Assembly (NCBI GenBank): GCA_043745485.1
Contig: JAYTSU010000017.1
Coordinates: 1 to 64,000, forward strand
From: RYN-417 sp043745485
Lineage (GTDB): Bacteria > Patescibacteriota > Saccharimonadia > Saccharimonadales > JACDBH01
Reading direction: 5' to 3'
DNA length: 64,000 nt
The notes beneath the pieces were generated by a model. It worked only from the letters and a program-made list of their open reading frames with translations, did no database searches and was not told the DNA's origin. A program made the translations under genes and the position numbers. Every line of letters starts with the position of its first letter. Within the stretch, counting starts at the first letter, position 1. Below are positions 16,084 to 23,131 of this stretch, piece by piece.

Positions 16084-17238
16084 TTACTCACCATGTTCTT
16101 CAATGGCGTCAAGTAACGAACTCTCGAGCTGTTCCTTCTTCTTAAGCTTTTGGATTGGCTTCGCAGACTCTACTACGGTATCTGCTTCAACAGGTGCAGG
16201 CTTGTCGGCAATAATGTCGATGTCATACCCTGTCAGCTTACTGGCAAGGCGTACGTTCTGGCCACTTTTGCCAATGGCAATACTAAGTTGGTCTTCGTCA
16301 ACAAAAACGCCAGCTTTTTTGCTATCTTCGTGTATTTCGACGCGGTTGACTTTAGTTGGGCTCAATGCTTGGGATATGAACGTCTTGAGGTCGTCATTCC
16401 AGACAACAATATCAATCTTTTCTAGTTCGCCCACTTCGCTCATGACGGCATTAACACGGGTTCCATGTCCACCAACAAATGTACCAACAGGGTCAACACC
16501 ACTGACGCTTGATGCAACTGCAATCTTGCTGCGCACACCCGCTTCACGGGCGATGGCCTTAATGCTCACGGCGCCACTTTCCATCTCGGGAACTTCGGCT
16601 CTAAACAGCCATTCGACAAATTCGGGACAACCACGAGATACAACCAGCTGCGGGCCACGGAAACCACGCTCAACGTCTTTAAGATACACTTTCAAACGCT
16701 GACCAGGATAATACCGCTCACTTTGAATCTGCTCACTCTTTGGCATAATAGCCTGCGCCTTGCCAAGCTCCATACGGACAATATTGCCTTCAACACGGCC
16801 TACAAGACCGTTAATAACGGTGCCGATTTTGTCTTCATATTCTGCCATAACAATTTCGCGCTCTGCTTCGCGGAGGCGTTGCAAAATAACTTGCTTAGCA
16901 GTCTGAGCAGCCACTCGGCCAAAGCTTTCGACTTTTTGATGGATCTCAATTGTCTCGCCAACAGCAGCACTTTTACGCATTACGCTCGCGTCTTTTAGGC
17001 TTATTTCTATAAATTCGTCCGTGACTTCTTCGACAATGGTCTTTGTGACGTAGGCATCTACATCGCCAGTGTTTAAGTTCATAGTAACGCGCACTTCTTG
17101 TTCACGGTCGCCATAATCACGTCGGTAGGCAGCTGCCAGTGCTTGCTCAACAACTTCCTGAACTGTTGATTCGTCTAAGTTTTTCTCTTCGGCAATAGTC
17201 TTGATTGCTAATGCCAACTGCTTCATATCTAATTCCAT
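16084..17238 (-). CDS. nusA: Transcription termination/antitermination protein NusA
   Basis: NusA binds RNA polymerase and RNA and promotes pausing, termination and antitermination. I chose the ATG at 17238 (384 aa) because AAGGAG stands just before it and MELDMKQLALAI begins the family N-terminal domain. Upstream in-frame starts would lie in the leader. Domains are the NTD (1-125), S1 (about 130-200, GTVINGLVGRVEGN), KH1 (about 225-290) and KH2 (about 295-350, VFVDEDQLSIAIGKSGQNVRLA). There are no C-terminal acidic repeats, as in many Gram-positive NusA proteins. An intrinsic terminator lies in its own leader. Confidence 0.96.
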   Translation of the reverse strand: MELDMKQLALAIKTIAEEKNLDESTVQEVVEQALAAAYRRDYGDREQEVRVTMNLNTGDVDAYVTKTIVEEVTDEFIEISLKDASVMRKSAAVGETIEIHQKVESFGRVAAQTAKQVILQRLREAEREIVMAEYEDKIGTVINGLVGRVEGNIVRMELGKAQAIMPKSEQIQSERYYPGQRLKVYLKDVERGFRGPQLVVSRGCPEFVEWLFRAEVPEMESGAVSIKAIAREAGVRSKIAVASSVSGVDPVGTFVGGHGTRVNAVMSEVGELEKIDIVVWNDDLKTFISQALSPTKVNRVEIHEDSKKAGVFVDEDQLSIAIGKSGQNVRLASKLTGYDIDIIADKPAPVEADTVVESAKPIQKLKKKEQLESSLLDAIEEHGE

Positions 17239-17260
17239 TTGATCTCCTTGTTTTTTCATT

Positions 17261-17284
17261 AAAAAAACCGACCAAGACGGCCGG
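17261..17284 (-). terminator. Terminator in the nusA leader (possible attenuator)
   Basis: On the minus strand the stem CCGGCC-GTCTT-GGTCGG (17268-17284, 6 bp with one G-U pair) is followed by seven T residues (17261-17267). This lies 22 bases before the nusA start. No minus-strand gene lies upstream, since pepN is divergent, so it can only act on nusA transcripts. NusA-dependent attenuation of the operon encoding NusA is known in Bacillus; here the same mechanism is inferred. Confidence 0.7.
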
Positions 17285-17296
17285 ATGAATAACTCT

Positions 17297-17331
17297 ATAT
17301 TACTACAACATTCCAAAAATGTACAGAAACA
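17297..17331 (-). promoter_or_regulatory. Candidate nusA promoter
   Basis: On the minus strand TGTACA, a 17-base spacer and TAATAT lie just upstream of the leader terminator. A start point roughly 12-15 bases before the hairpin is implied. The hexamers are imperfect. Confidence 0.45.
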
Positions 17332-17353
17332 ACCTTCATGATAAGATTAATTG

Positions 17354-19903
17354 ATGAAGAAAAGTGTTACCCGCCTCTATGAAACTTTTAAGCCAGTAAA
17401 CTACATTCTAGATTTGACACTTAATCCTGAGGCTAAAACGTTTAGCGGCTGGGTCACAATCCGTGGCCAAAAAACCGGCCGACCGAGCAGACGCCTCACT
17501 TTTCATGCAAAAGATCTCAAGATTACCAAAGTAGTCATTCATAAAGTGAATAAAACAAGCAGTAACAGTGATGGTTCGGAGATAAAAGTTGACCGTATAA
17601 ACTTGCACAAATCCTATGACCAAGTTCGTCTTCATGCTGCCCAAATGCTTTATCCCGGTGAATATCACATTGTACTCCAGTTTAGCGGCACAATCACCGA
17701 CCCCATGAATGGTCTCTATCCTTGTTATTTTGAAGAGGATGGTAAAAAACAAATGCTGCTGGCCACTCAATTCGAAAGCCATCATGCGCGCGAAGTTTTC
17801 CCGTGTATTGACGAGCCCGAGGCAAAAGCAACGTTTGATTTAAGCATAATTACACCATCTTCAAAAACACAAACCGTCATTTCAAATACTCCTGCCCGCT
17901 CAACTATAGTCGAAAAAGAATTAACAACGACCATCTTTGAACAAACGCCTGTCATGAGCACCTACCTACTTGCCTTTGTATACGGATCTGTTAGCAGTAA
18001 AGAAGCAATCACTAAAAGCGGCACCTTAGTCCGGGCTTTTGCAACCCCCGACAAAGTTGGCCAAACCGACTTTGCCCTAGACGTAGCAGTAAAGTGTTTG
18101 GACTTTTATGAAGATTACTTTGGCATCCCGTTTCCTTTGCCAAAATCAGACATGATTGCCTTGCCAGACTTTGCTAGTGGAGCTATGGAGAACTGGGGAC
18201 TCATTACCTACCGCGAACAATGCATGTTGGTTGACCCCAAAAACACTAGCCTACCCACCAAACAATATGTGGCTATGGTGGTTGCGCACGAACTCGCCCA
18301 CCAGTGGTTTGGGAATCTTGTCACAATGCGCTGGTGGACCGACCTGTGGCTCAATGAAGGCTTTGCATCGTGGATTGAATACCTTGCCATAGACCATTTA
18401 TTTCCGGAATGGGACATGTGGACGCAGTTTATTGTCGACGAGCAGCAGAGTGCCATGAAGCTTGATGCACTTGATAACACGCACCCGATTGAAGTACCTA
18501 TAAACCATCCTGATGAAATCCGCAGCATTTTTGATGCCATAAGTTATAACAAAGGTGCCAGCGTCATTCATATGCTACACAGCTACCTTGGCCCAACAGC
18601 ATTTAGGAACGGTCTACGGCATTATCTTAAACAACACGCTTACAAAAACACCAATACGTCTGACTTATGGCAAGCGCTGGAGGAAATTTCTAAGAAACCA
18701 GTTAAACAATTTATGCATGCTTGGACGTCTCAGCGTGGATTCCCAATAGTTTCTGTTTCACACGCAGACAATAATACAAGCATGACTCAAGAGCGTTTTT
18801 ACCTTGAAAAGCCCGCCAATCCGAGCGTAAAACATTGGCCAATCCCTGTCTTAGGAGAGAAGGATGCCCCTGAGAGCTTTAGTGGCGCAGTAGCTAGCTA
18901 CAACACAGTTGTCTCAACTAAGATTAACCAGGGACAAAATGGCTTTTATCGCACCATCTATGATGCGGCTAACATTGAAGCGCTGGCTCCCATAATAAGT
19001 ACACTCCCGCCACTCGATCGCCTTGGATTGTTAGCAGACAGTTTTGAGGCTGCTAAAGCTGGCTATACTAGTCTTGCAGCAGCACTCAAACTACTAAGCT
19101 CATATAAAGGCGAAGATAACTCCGCGGTTTGGGATATTATTACGCATAACATCGCCGAAATTAGACGTGTTATGGACGACGACATGGTCCGTGAAGCAAT
19201 CAAGCCATTTATAATTGGTTTAACGGCTCACGAGCTAAAGCGTCTCGGCTGGGAAGAAAAATCAAAAGACAGCCACTTTGACAGACTGCTGCGCCCAACC
19301 ATCATTGGTCTTAATGCGGGTGCAGACGAACAAAGTACCGTTAAGGAATGCTTGAACCGTTTTAATGCCATGAATGAACCAGAAGATGTGCCGGCCGATC
19401 TCCGTGGGATTATCTATACAACCGCCGCCCGTAACGGCGACAGCGCTACATTCAACAAGTTACTGCAATTACATAACGACAGTTCAAGTAGCGAAGAACG
19501 TACTACACTTGCCGCCGCCCTAACGGCCTTTAAACAGCCAGCACTTATTGATAAAGCTTTGGCTCTGATCAGTACAGATGATGTCCGTCGGCAAGATGCG
19601 ATGTATTGGCTTGCTTATAGTTATTCGAACCGTTTTGCTAAGGATGCTGCCTGGCAATGGATGGTTAAGAACTGGGGATGGTTAGAGCGTGAGCTTGGTA
19701 GTGATCTGAGCTTTCATCGCACACCAATTTATGCCGGCCGCGCTTTTAGTAACCCAGAATTTTTACAAACGTATATAGCATTTTTTGAAGATAAGAAATC
19801 TCCTGGTATGGATCGGTCCATCAAACAAGGCGCTGAAATGCTTGCCTGGCAAATTGCTTGGAAGAAACGTGATCTAAAGACTGTATTAGAATTCCTATCC
19901 TAG
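17354..19903 (+). CDS. pepN: M1 family aminopeptidase (PepN-type)
   Basis: This zinc aminopeptidase removes N-terminal residues from peptides in the cytoplasm and probably supports amino-acid salvage. The 849-aa protein has the substrate-anchoring GAMEN (276-280), HELAH (His312, Glu313, His316), the distal zinc ligand Glu335 in WLNEGFASW, and an ERAP1-like C-terminal helical domain. No signal peptide is seen. I took the ATG at 17354 over the TTG directly before it; there is no ribosome site, and TG-A-TAAGAT six bases upstream may be a weak -10. The stop overlaps the convergent gene at CTAG. Confidence 0.95.
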   Translation: MKKSVTRLYETFKPVNYILDLTLNPEAKTFSGWVTIRGQKTGRPSRRLTFHAKDLKITKVVIHKVNKTSSNSDGSEIKVDRINLHKSYDQVRLHAAQMLYPGEYHIVLQFSGTITDPMNGLYPCYFEEDGKKQMLLATQFESHHAREVFPCIDEPEAKATFDLSIITPSSKTQTVISNTPARSTIVEKELTTTIFEQTPVMSTYLLAFVYGSVSSKEAITKSGTLVRAFATPDKVGQTDFALDVAVKCLDFYEDYFGIPFPLPKSDMIALPDFASGAMENWGLITYREQCMLVDPKNTSLPTKQYVAMVVAHELAHQWFGNLVTMRWWTDLWLNEGFASWIEYLAIDHLFPEWDMWTQFIVDEQQSAMKLDALDNTHPIEVPINHPDEIRSIFDAISYNKGASVIHMLHSYLGPTAFRNGLRHYLKQHAYKNTNTSDLWQALEEISKKPVKQFMHAWTSQRGFPIVSVSHADNNTSMTQERFYLEKPANPSVKHWPIPVLGEKDAPESFSGAVASYNTVVSTKINQGQNGFYRTIYDAANIEALAPIISTLPPLDRLGLLADSFEAAKAGYTSLAAALKLLSSYKGEDNSAVWDIITHNIAEIRRVMDDDMVREAIKPFIIGLTAHELKRLGWEEKSKDSHFDRLLRPTIIGLNAGADEQSTVKECLNRFNAMNEPEDVPADLRGIIYTTAARNGDSATFNKLLQLHNDSSSSEERTTLAAALTAFKQPALIDKALALISTDDVRRQDAMYWLAYSYSNRFAKDAAWQWMVKNWGWLERELGSDLSFHRTPIYAGRAFSNPEFLQTYIAFFEDKKSPGMDRSIKQGAEMLAWQIAWKKRDLKTVLEFLS

Positions 19904-20436
19904 GCTTGTGCGGTAAACTTACAGAGTAAAAACGCAGCGCGAAGTACACTAAGCGCCAACTCAGAGCTGTCTGCTAGCTCACATGCAAGTGGTTGTCTCT
20001 CTTCAAAATCCATGTCTAGCATTGAAACTGTAGCGAAACCTTTTGGTAACGTGATTCTTTCTACTAATACCGCTGGAAGTATGTCACTGCTTTCCAATGA
20101 AGTATCTCTAGATATCGAAATCTCGTGAATTGTATCACGACCATTCAACGAGTTAGTAGCTCTTAAATATAGCGCTTCGTTGCTTACAGACAGCTCGCCT
20201 GATGCAAAACCTACAGTTGTTATTCCAATATGGTACTGTCGTGAATAAGTATTAAAGTTTTCGGCCCATTCTTCTACAGCAGCGATATCCTTGGCAGACG
20301 AACGGCGCACAAGTGGCAAACTACCATTTGCGTGCATCATCAAATAGCCATCAAGCTGGGTCTTTGTGCTATTTTGCCATTCTTTGTTGGCAGTAAAATG
20401 ACCAGCTGTGCTGGCCGAATTATTTTCCGTGCTCAT
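19900..20436 (-). CDS. Protein of unknown function (178 aa)
   Basis: No family is recognised. The protein begins MSTENNSAS, has a soluble mixed alpha/beta composition, no membrane segment and no conserved catalytic pattern. It ends in a helical stretch (ELALSVLRAAFLLCKFTAQA). The ATG at 20436 was chosen over a TTG six codons upstream. TATTAT (20446-20451) lies 9 bases before the ATG, consistent with a leaderless transcript. It is transcribed towards pepN and its stop shares CTAG with the pepN stop. Confidence 0.65.
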   Translation of the reverse strand: MSTENNSASTAGHFTANKEWQNSTKTQLDGYLMMHANGSLPLVRRSSAKDIAAVEEWAENFNTYSRQYHIGITTVGFASGELSVSNEALYLRATNSLNGRDTIHEISISRDTSLESSDILPAVLVERITLPKGFATVSMLDMDFEERQPLACELADSSELALSVLRAAFLLCKFTAQA

Positions 20437-20445
20437 GATGCCCGA

Positions 20446-20451
20446 ATAATA
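20446..20451 (-). promoter_or_regulatory. -10 element TATTAT, 9 nt before the 178-aa unknown gene
   Basis: Minus-strand TTG-TATTAT; the predicted leader is about 2-3 nt. Confidence 0.4.
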
Positions 20452-20479
20452 CAATCTTATTAGTAATTTTACAATGCGT

Positions 20480-20818
20480 TTACATAATTTCTCTCAGTTC
20501 AACACTTTTGTCACTACCGCCAACAGCCGCTGCAAGTAACTGATATTCTCCTGACCAGTCGTTTTTAACCACCCACAGTTCGGCCGCACGGATCATATGC
20601 TGAAGCTTTTTATCAGTAATATAATCAAAGCCATCACCTTGGCTCATTGTTGCACGGAATTTCACTTCAACGAAAAATACTATGCCGTCCTTACAAGCTA
20701 CAATATCAATTTCGGCCCATTTTGTTTTCCAGTTTTGTTCTAGAACTCCATAACCTAAGCGCACCAATTCTTGAGCCGCAACGTTTTCACCTTTAGTGCC
20801 AATAGCAGTAGTATGCAT
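20480..20818 (-). CDS. yraN: YraN family protein (UPF0102, nuclease-like fold)
   Basis: The 112-aa protein has the restriction endonuclease-like core of the YraN family: GxxGENVAAQELVRLGY, then AEIDIVACKDGIVFFVEVKFR. The E-D-ExK residues are those of the nuclease site. The biochemical role of the family is unsettled. It follows rnhB by 3 bases, the arrangement usual for rnhB-yraN in many bacteria, so the two are likely co-transcribed. Confidence 0.88.
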   Translation of the reverse strand: MHTTAIGTKGENVAAQELVRLGYGVLEQNWKTKWAEIDIVACKDGIVFFVEVKFRATMSQGDGFDYITDKKLQHMIRAAELWVVKNDWSGEYQLLAAAVGGSDKSVELREIM

Positions 20819-20821
20819 GAG

Positions 20822-21382
20822 TTATAAAGTAGCAAATCTTGCGACCGGAGCAAACGATAAGCGGTGTAAGTCACTTATGCCGTGCAACGTAATCATATCG
20901 CTATGAAGCTTGGTGCCATATCCGACGTGATGTGCAAATTCGTAAACTTTATACTTGCCACTTAATGCTGCCATATATTTGTCACGTATCACTTTTGCAT
21001 AAATACTTGCTGCGCTGACAACCGGATATAAGCTGTCAGCTTTGGCTATGCATGTAACGTTCACAAAAGTGGGGTCACAGTAATTAATAAGACCATCCAT
21101 TATAATCTCTTCATCCAAAGCAGCTTTTAAATGTGCCAGCGCCCGCAAAACCCCGAGTTGCATAGCCTTCGTAAGTCCTAATGCGTCGATTTCAAAAGGT
21201 GATACCCATCCTTCTCCAATGTCACAACTTAACGTGATGTCATGGAATAATAGTTCACGTCGTTTTTTGCTCAGTTTTTTAGAATCGTCTAAACCTTGGG
21301 GTAGCGAAGTAACCTGGCGAGCAGCCGCCACTAGAAGTGGTCCTGCCCAGCATCCTCTACCTACTTCGTCAATTCCTATCAT
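20822..21382 (-). CDS. rnhB: Ribonuclease HII
   Basis: RNase HII cuts RNA in RNA-DNA hybrids and removes misincorporated ribonucleotides. The 186-aa protein starts MIGIDEVGRGCWAGPL, carrying the first acidic residues and the GRG motif that reads the ribonucleotide. ADSLYPVVSAASIYAKVIRD and YGTKLHSDMITLHG follow as expected. Its ribosome site (AGGAG) lies inside the hairpin of the terminator after rplS, so translation may depend on that structure. Confidence 0.95.
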   Translation of the reverse strand: MIGIDEVGRGCWAGPLLVAAARQVTSLPQGLDDSKKLSKKRRELLFHDITLSCDIGEGWVSPFEIDALGLTKAMQLGVLRALAHLKAALDEEIIMDGLINYCDPTFVNVTCIAKADSLYPVVSAASIYAKVIRDKYMAALSGKYKVYEFAHHVGYGTKLHSDMITLHGISDLHRLSFAPVARFATL

Positions 21383-21411
21383 AAAAATGGCTCCTATTTC
21401 TAGGAGCCATT
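21383..21411 (-). terminator. Intrinsic terminator after rplS, overlapping the rnhB ribosome site
   Basis: AATGGCTCCTA/TAGGAGCCATT (21386-21411) is a perfect 11-bp stem with a 4-nt loop. On the minus strand it is followed by TTT that runs into the rnhB start (ATTTTTATG). The 3' arm contains AGGAG, 8 bases before the rnhB ATG. Confidence 0.85.
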
Positions 21412-21433
21412 GTATAGTGTCTTACAAATAATA

Positions 21434-21955
21434 CTACTTAGCAGCGTCGTGAGCTTTAAGTGCTTCTTCGGCTATGGCTTCTTCTTTTGCATCAACTGCT
21501 GCTTTTTCTGCTGCTTCAGCTTCGTGCGCTGCTTCGGCCTCTTCTTTAACGTGCTCAATTTCTGCTTCCATAACTGGGTCACTGATGGTGTTTACTGCTG
21601 ACTTATCAAAGTCTTGACCACTCAAACGTGCTGATTTACCACTGCGTGCACGCATGTAGGTAAGGTAGTTTCGGCGCACCTTTGAACGCTTAGTAACTTC
21701 TATTTTCATAACTAGAGGCGAATGGAGGAGATATGACTTTTCAACACCAACACCACTGCTGATGCGGCGAACAGTAATGCTGCTACTGAGAGAACCTTTA
21801 CGGTCAGTACGGATAACGAGACCTTCAAAAATCTGAATACGCTCTTTGGCTCCTTCACGAATCTTTTGGTGCACACGAACAGTATCGCCGCTTCTTACAT
21901 CGACAACTTGGTGTTTTTTTTGACGGTTGGTAATAATCTCAATAACAGATGGCAT
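21434..21955 (-). CDS. rplS: 50S ribosomal protein L19 with Ala/Glu-rich C-terminal extension
   Basis: L19 sits at the interface of the two ribosomal subunits. The first 115 residues are a normal L19 (SGDTVRVHQKIREGAKERIQIFEGLVI, GVGVEKSYLLHSP, KRSKVRRNYLTYMRARSGKSARL). About 55 further residues are rich in Ala, Glu and Lys, an acidic helical tail most bacterial L19 proteins lack. GAGG lies 11 bases before the ATG. The promoter lies within 45 bases, and the IS element begins just upstream of it. Confidence 0.97.
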   Translation of the reverse strand: MPSVIEIITNRQKKHQVVDVRSGDTVRVHQKIREGAKERIQIFEGLVIRTDRKGSLSSSITVRRISSGVGVEKSYLLHSPLVMKIEVTKRSKVRRNYLTYMRARSGKSARLSGQDFDKSAVNTISDPVMEAEIEHVKEEAEAAHEAEAAEKAAVDAKEEAIAEEALKAHDAAK

Positions 21956-21992
21956 GGTTGTAAGTCCTCTACACTAATATTTCGTTTACATG

Positions 21993-22001
21993 AGTATATC
22001 A
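21993..22001 (-). promoter_or_regulatory. rplS promoter (extended -10)
   Basis: Minus-strand TG-A-TATACT is an extended -10 (TATACT at 21993-21998). The region where a -35 would lie ends only a few bases from the left end of the IS element at 22027. Confidence 0.6.
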
Positions 22002-22026
22002 CATCTGTTAAACGAATGAAAGTCTT

Positions 22027-22057
22027 TGTGGAGGTTCATATGATGAGCGCCACTTCT
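22027..22057 (+). repeat. Left terminal inverted repeat of the IS
   Basis: Matches the right repeat except near positions 4-5 and in the middle. It contains the original transposase stop codon. Confidence 0.8.
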
Positions 22058-23040
22058 TCAGTTCTTAGTTTGGCTTGGTATTCGTCCGGAGTCAAGTATC
22101 CGAGGGACTGGTGCGGTCGGTAACTGTGGTACTTCTTGAGCCAGCTGGTAATTGTCAGCTATTGGTCTTGTAGGTCGGTGGCAACCCCACCCCATTGGAG
22201 GCATTCCCGCTCAATCGAGCCAATCAGTCGTTCAACGTGGGGCTTGTCTTTCGGTGTGTGGGGACGAGCAAAGTAATGTTCAGTTGGCAGGTCTTTTAGT
22301 AGGTCGGCGAAAGCTCCAAGGTTCTCGCTACCGTTGTCGGTCAGCACCGCCACCGGCAAACCTAGCTGGTGAACTGTCTTCTTCCAGGCAATGGCAGCTT
22401 GGTGACTTGAGATCGTTTGGGCGACATGTACCGTCGCCTGTTTGCTGACAACGTCTACGGCTACAAAGCCGTAGCGTTTGCTACCAAGGTTGGGCAAGTG
22501 CTTGACGTCAAACTCAATCAGCCGGCCAGGCTTGTCTGCAGTAAAGTCTTTGGGTTTACGGAGACGGATAAGCTGTTTGCGTCGGGCTGGGTGGTTCTTT
22601 GGTTTCATTGGCGGTGTAAAGAATAGGTTGTAGCGGGAGATTATCCGGCCGACGCTAGAGGCGCTCAGTGAATAGCCATAATCCCGTTTGAGAATAACAG
22701 CTAGTTTGTACTTAGAATATTCCGGGTTTGCTTTACGCAAGCTACGCACCAGGTCGACAACGGGCAGTGGCGTCAACGGCTGTCTGACTTGCTTAGGCCG
22801 GTGAGAGCGGCCTTCCAGTCCTGCCAAACCCTGCAACTTGAAGCGATTCAGGTAGCGATAAAAGGTGCGGTGGGCAATGCCGTAGTGGCGGCAGGTTAAC
22901 CGGGCGTTGTTGCCATGCGTGTGGTAGTAGTCGATCCAGGCTAAACGAAGCTTGGCCTGTTTACTTAAGCTGACCGTTTGTTTAATACTCCCCAGCTTGG
23001 GTACCACCGTACCAATCCGGGTCTGAGAACCCGTGTGCAT
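22036..23040 (-). pseudogene. IS481-type transposase with an in-frame amber codon
   Basis: The DDE transposase has N-terminal helix-turn-helix domains (about 18-135) and catalytic Asp178 (IEFDVKH), Asp235 (LTDNGSE) and Glu270 (KPHVERLIGS). A TAG at 22159-22161 stops it after residue 293. The same frame continues for 40 codons through WLKKYHSYRPHQSLGYLTP, the conserved C-terminus of this family, to a TGA at 22036. The intact gene would encode 334 aa. One base change therefore separates this copy from an intact gene. The truncated product keeps the catalytic triad but lacks the conserved tail and is probably inactive. AAGGAG precedes the ATG. Confidence 0.88.
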
Positions 23041-23050
23041 ATGTAACTCC

Positions 23051-23077
23051 TTCTAGAACCCTAATTGTATTCTAGAA
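23051..23077 (-). promoter_or_regulatory. Transposase promoter with flanking palindromes
   Basis: A -10 TACAAT lies between two copies of the palindrome TTCTAGAA (23051-23058 and 23070-23077), just inside the right IS end. The paired palindromes could be a binding site controlling transposase expression. Confidence 0.45.
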
Positions 23078-23105
23078 GTGGCGCTTATCTATCTGAACCT
23101 GGACA
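23074..23105 (-). repeat. Right terminal inverted repeat of the IS
   Basis: Pairs with 22027-22057; the outermost bases on the minus strand are TGTCC. Confidence 0.8.
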
Positions 23106-23131
23106 TTCTTTTAATCCCGTAAACAGACTTT

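Larger units (their letters stand above)
22027..23105 (-). mobile_element. IS481-family-like insertion sequence
   Basis: A single transposase gene is bounded by imperfect terminal inverted repeats of 31-32 bases. The left repeat (22027-22057) starts TGTGGAGGTTCA, the right (complement of 23074-23105) TGTCCAGGTTCA; both end AGCGCCACTTCT. TCTT flanks the left end and occurs again one base beyond the right end, a possible but uncertain target duplication. The element separates rplS from the PilB-type gene. The family call rests on the transposase and TGT ends. Confidence 0.85.

Noticed and set aside
22036..22161. UAG read-through as a general property of the organism
   Set aside because: Other conserved genes (recG, PBP, pepN) end at UAG, so the amber in the transposase is better read as a mutation.
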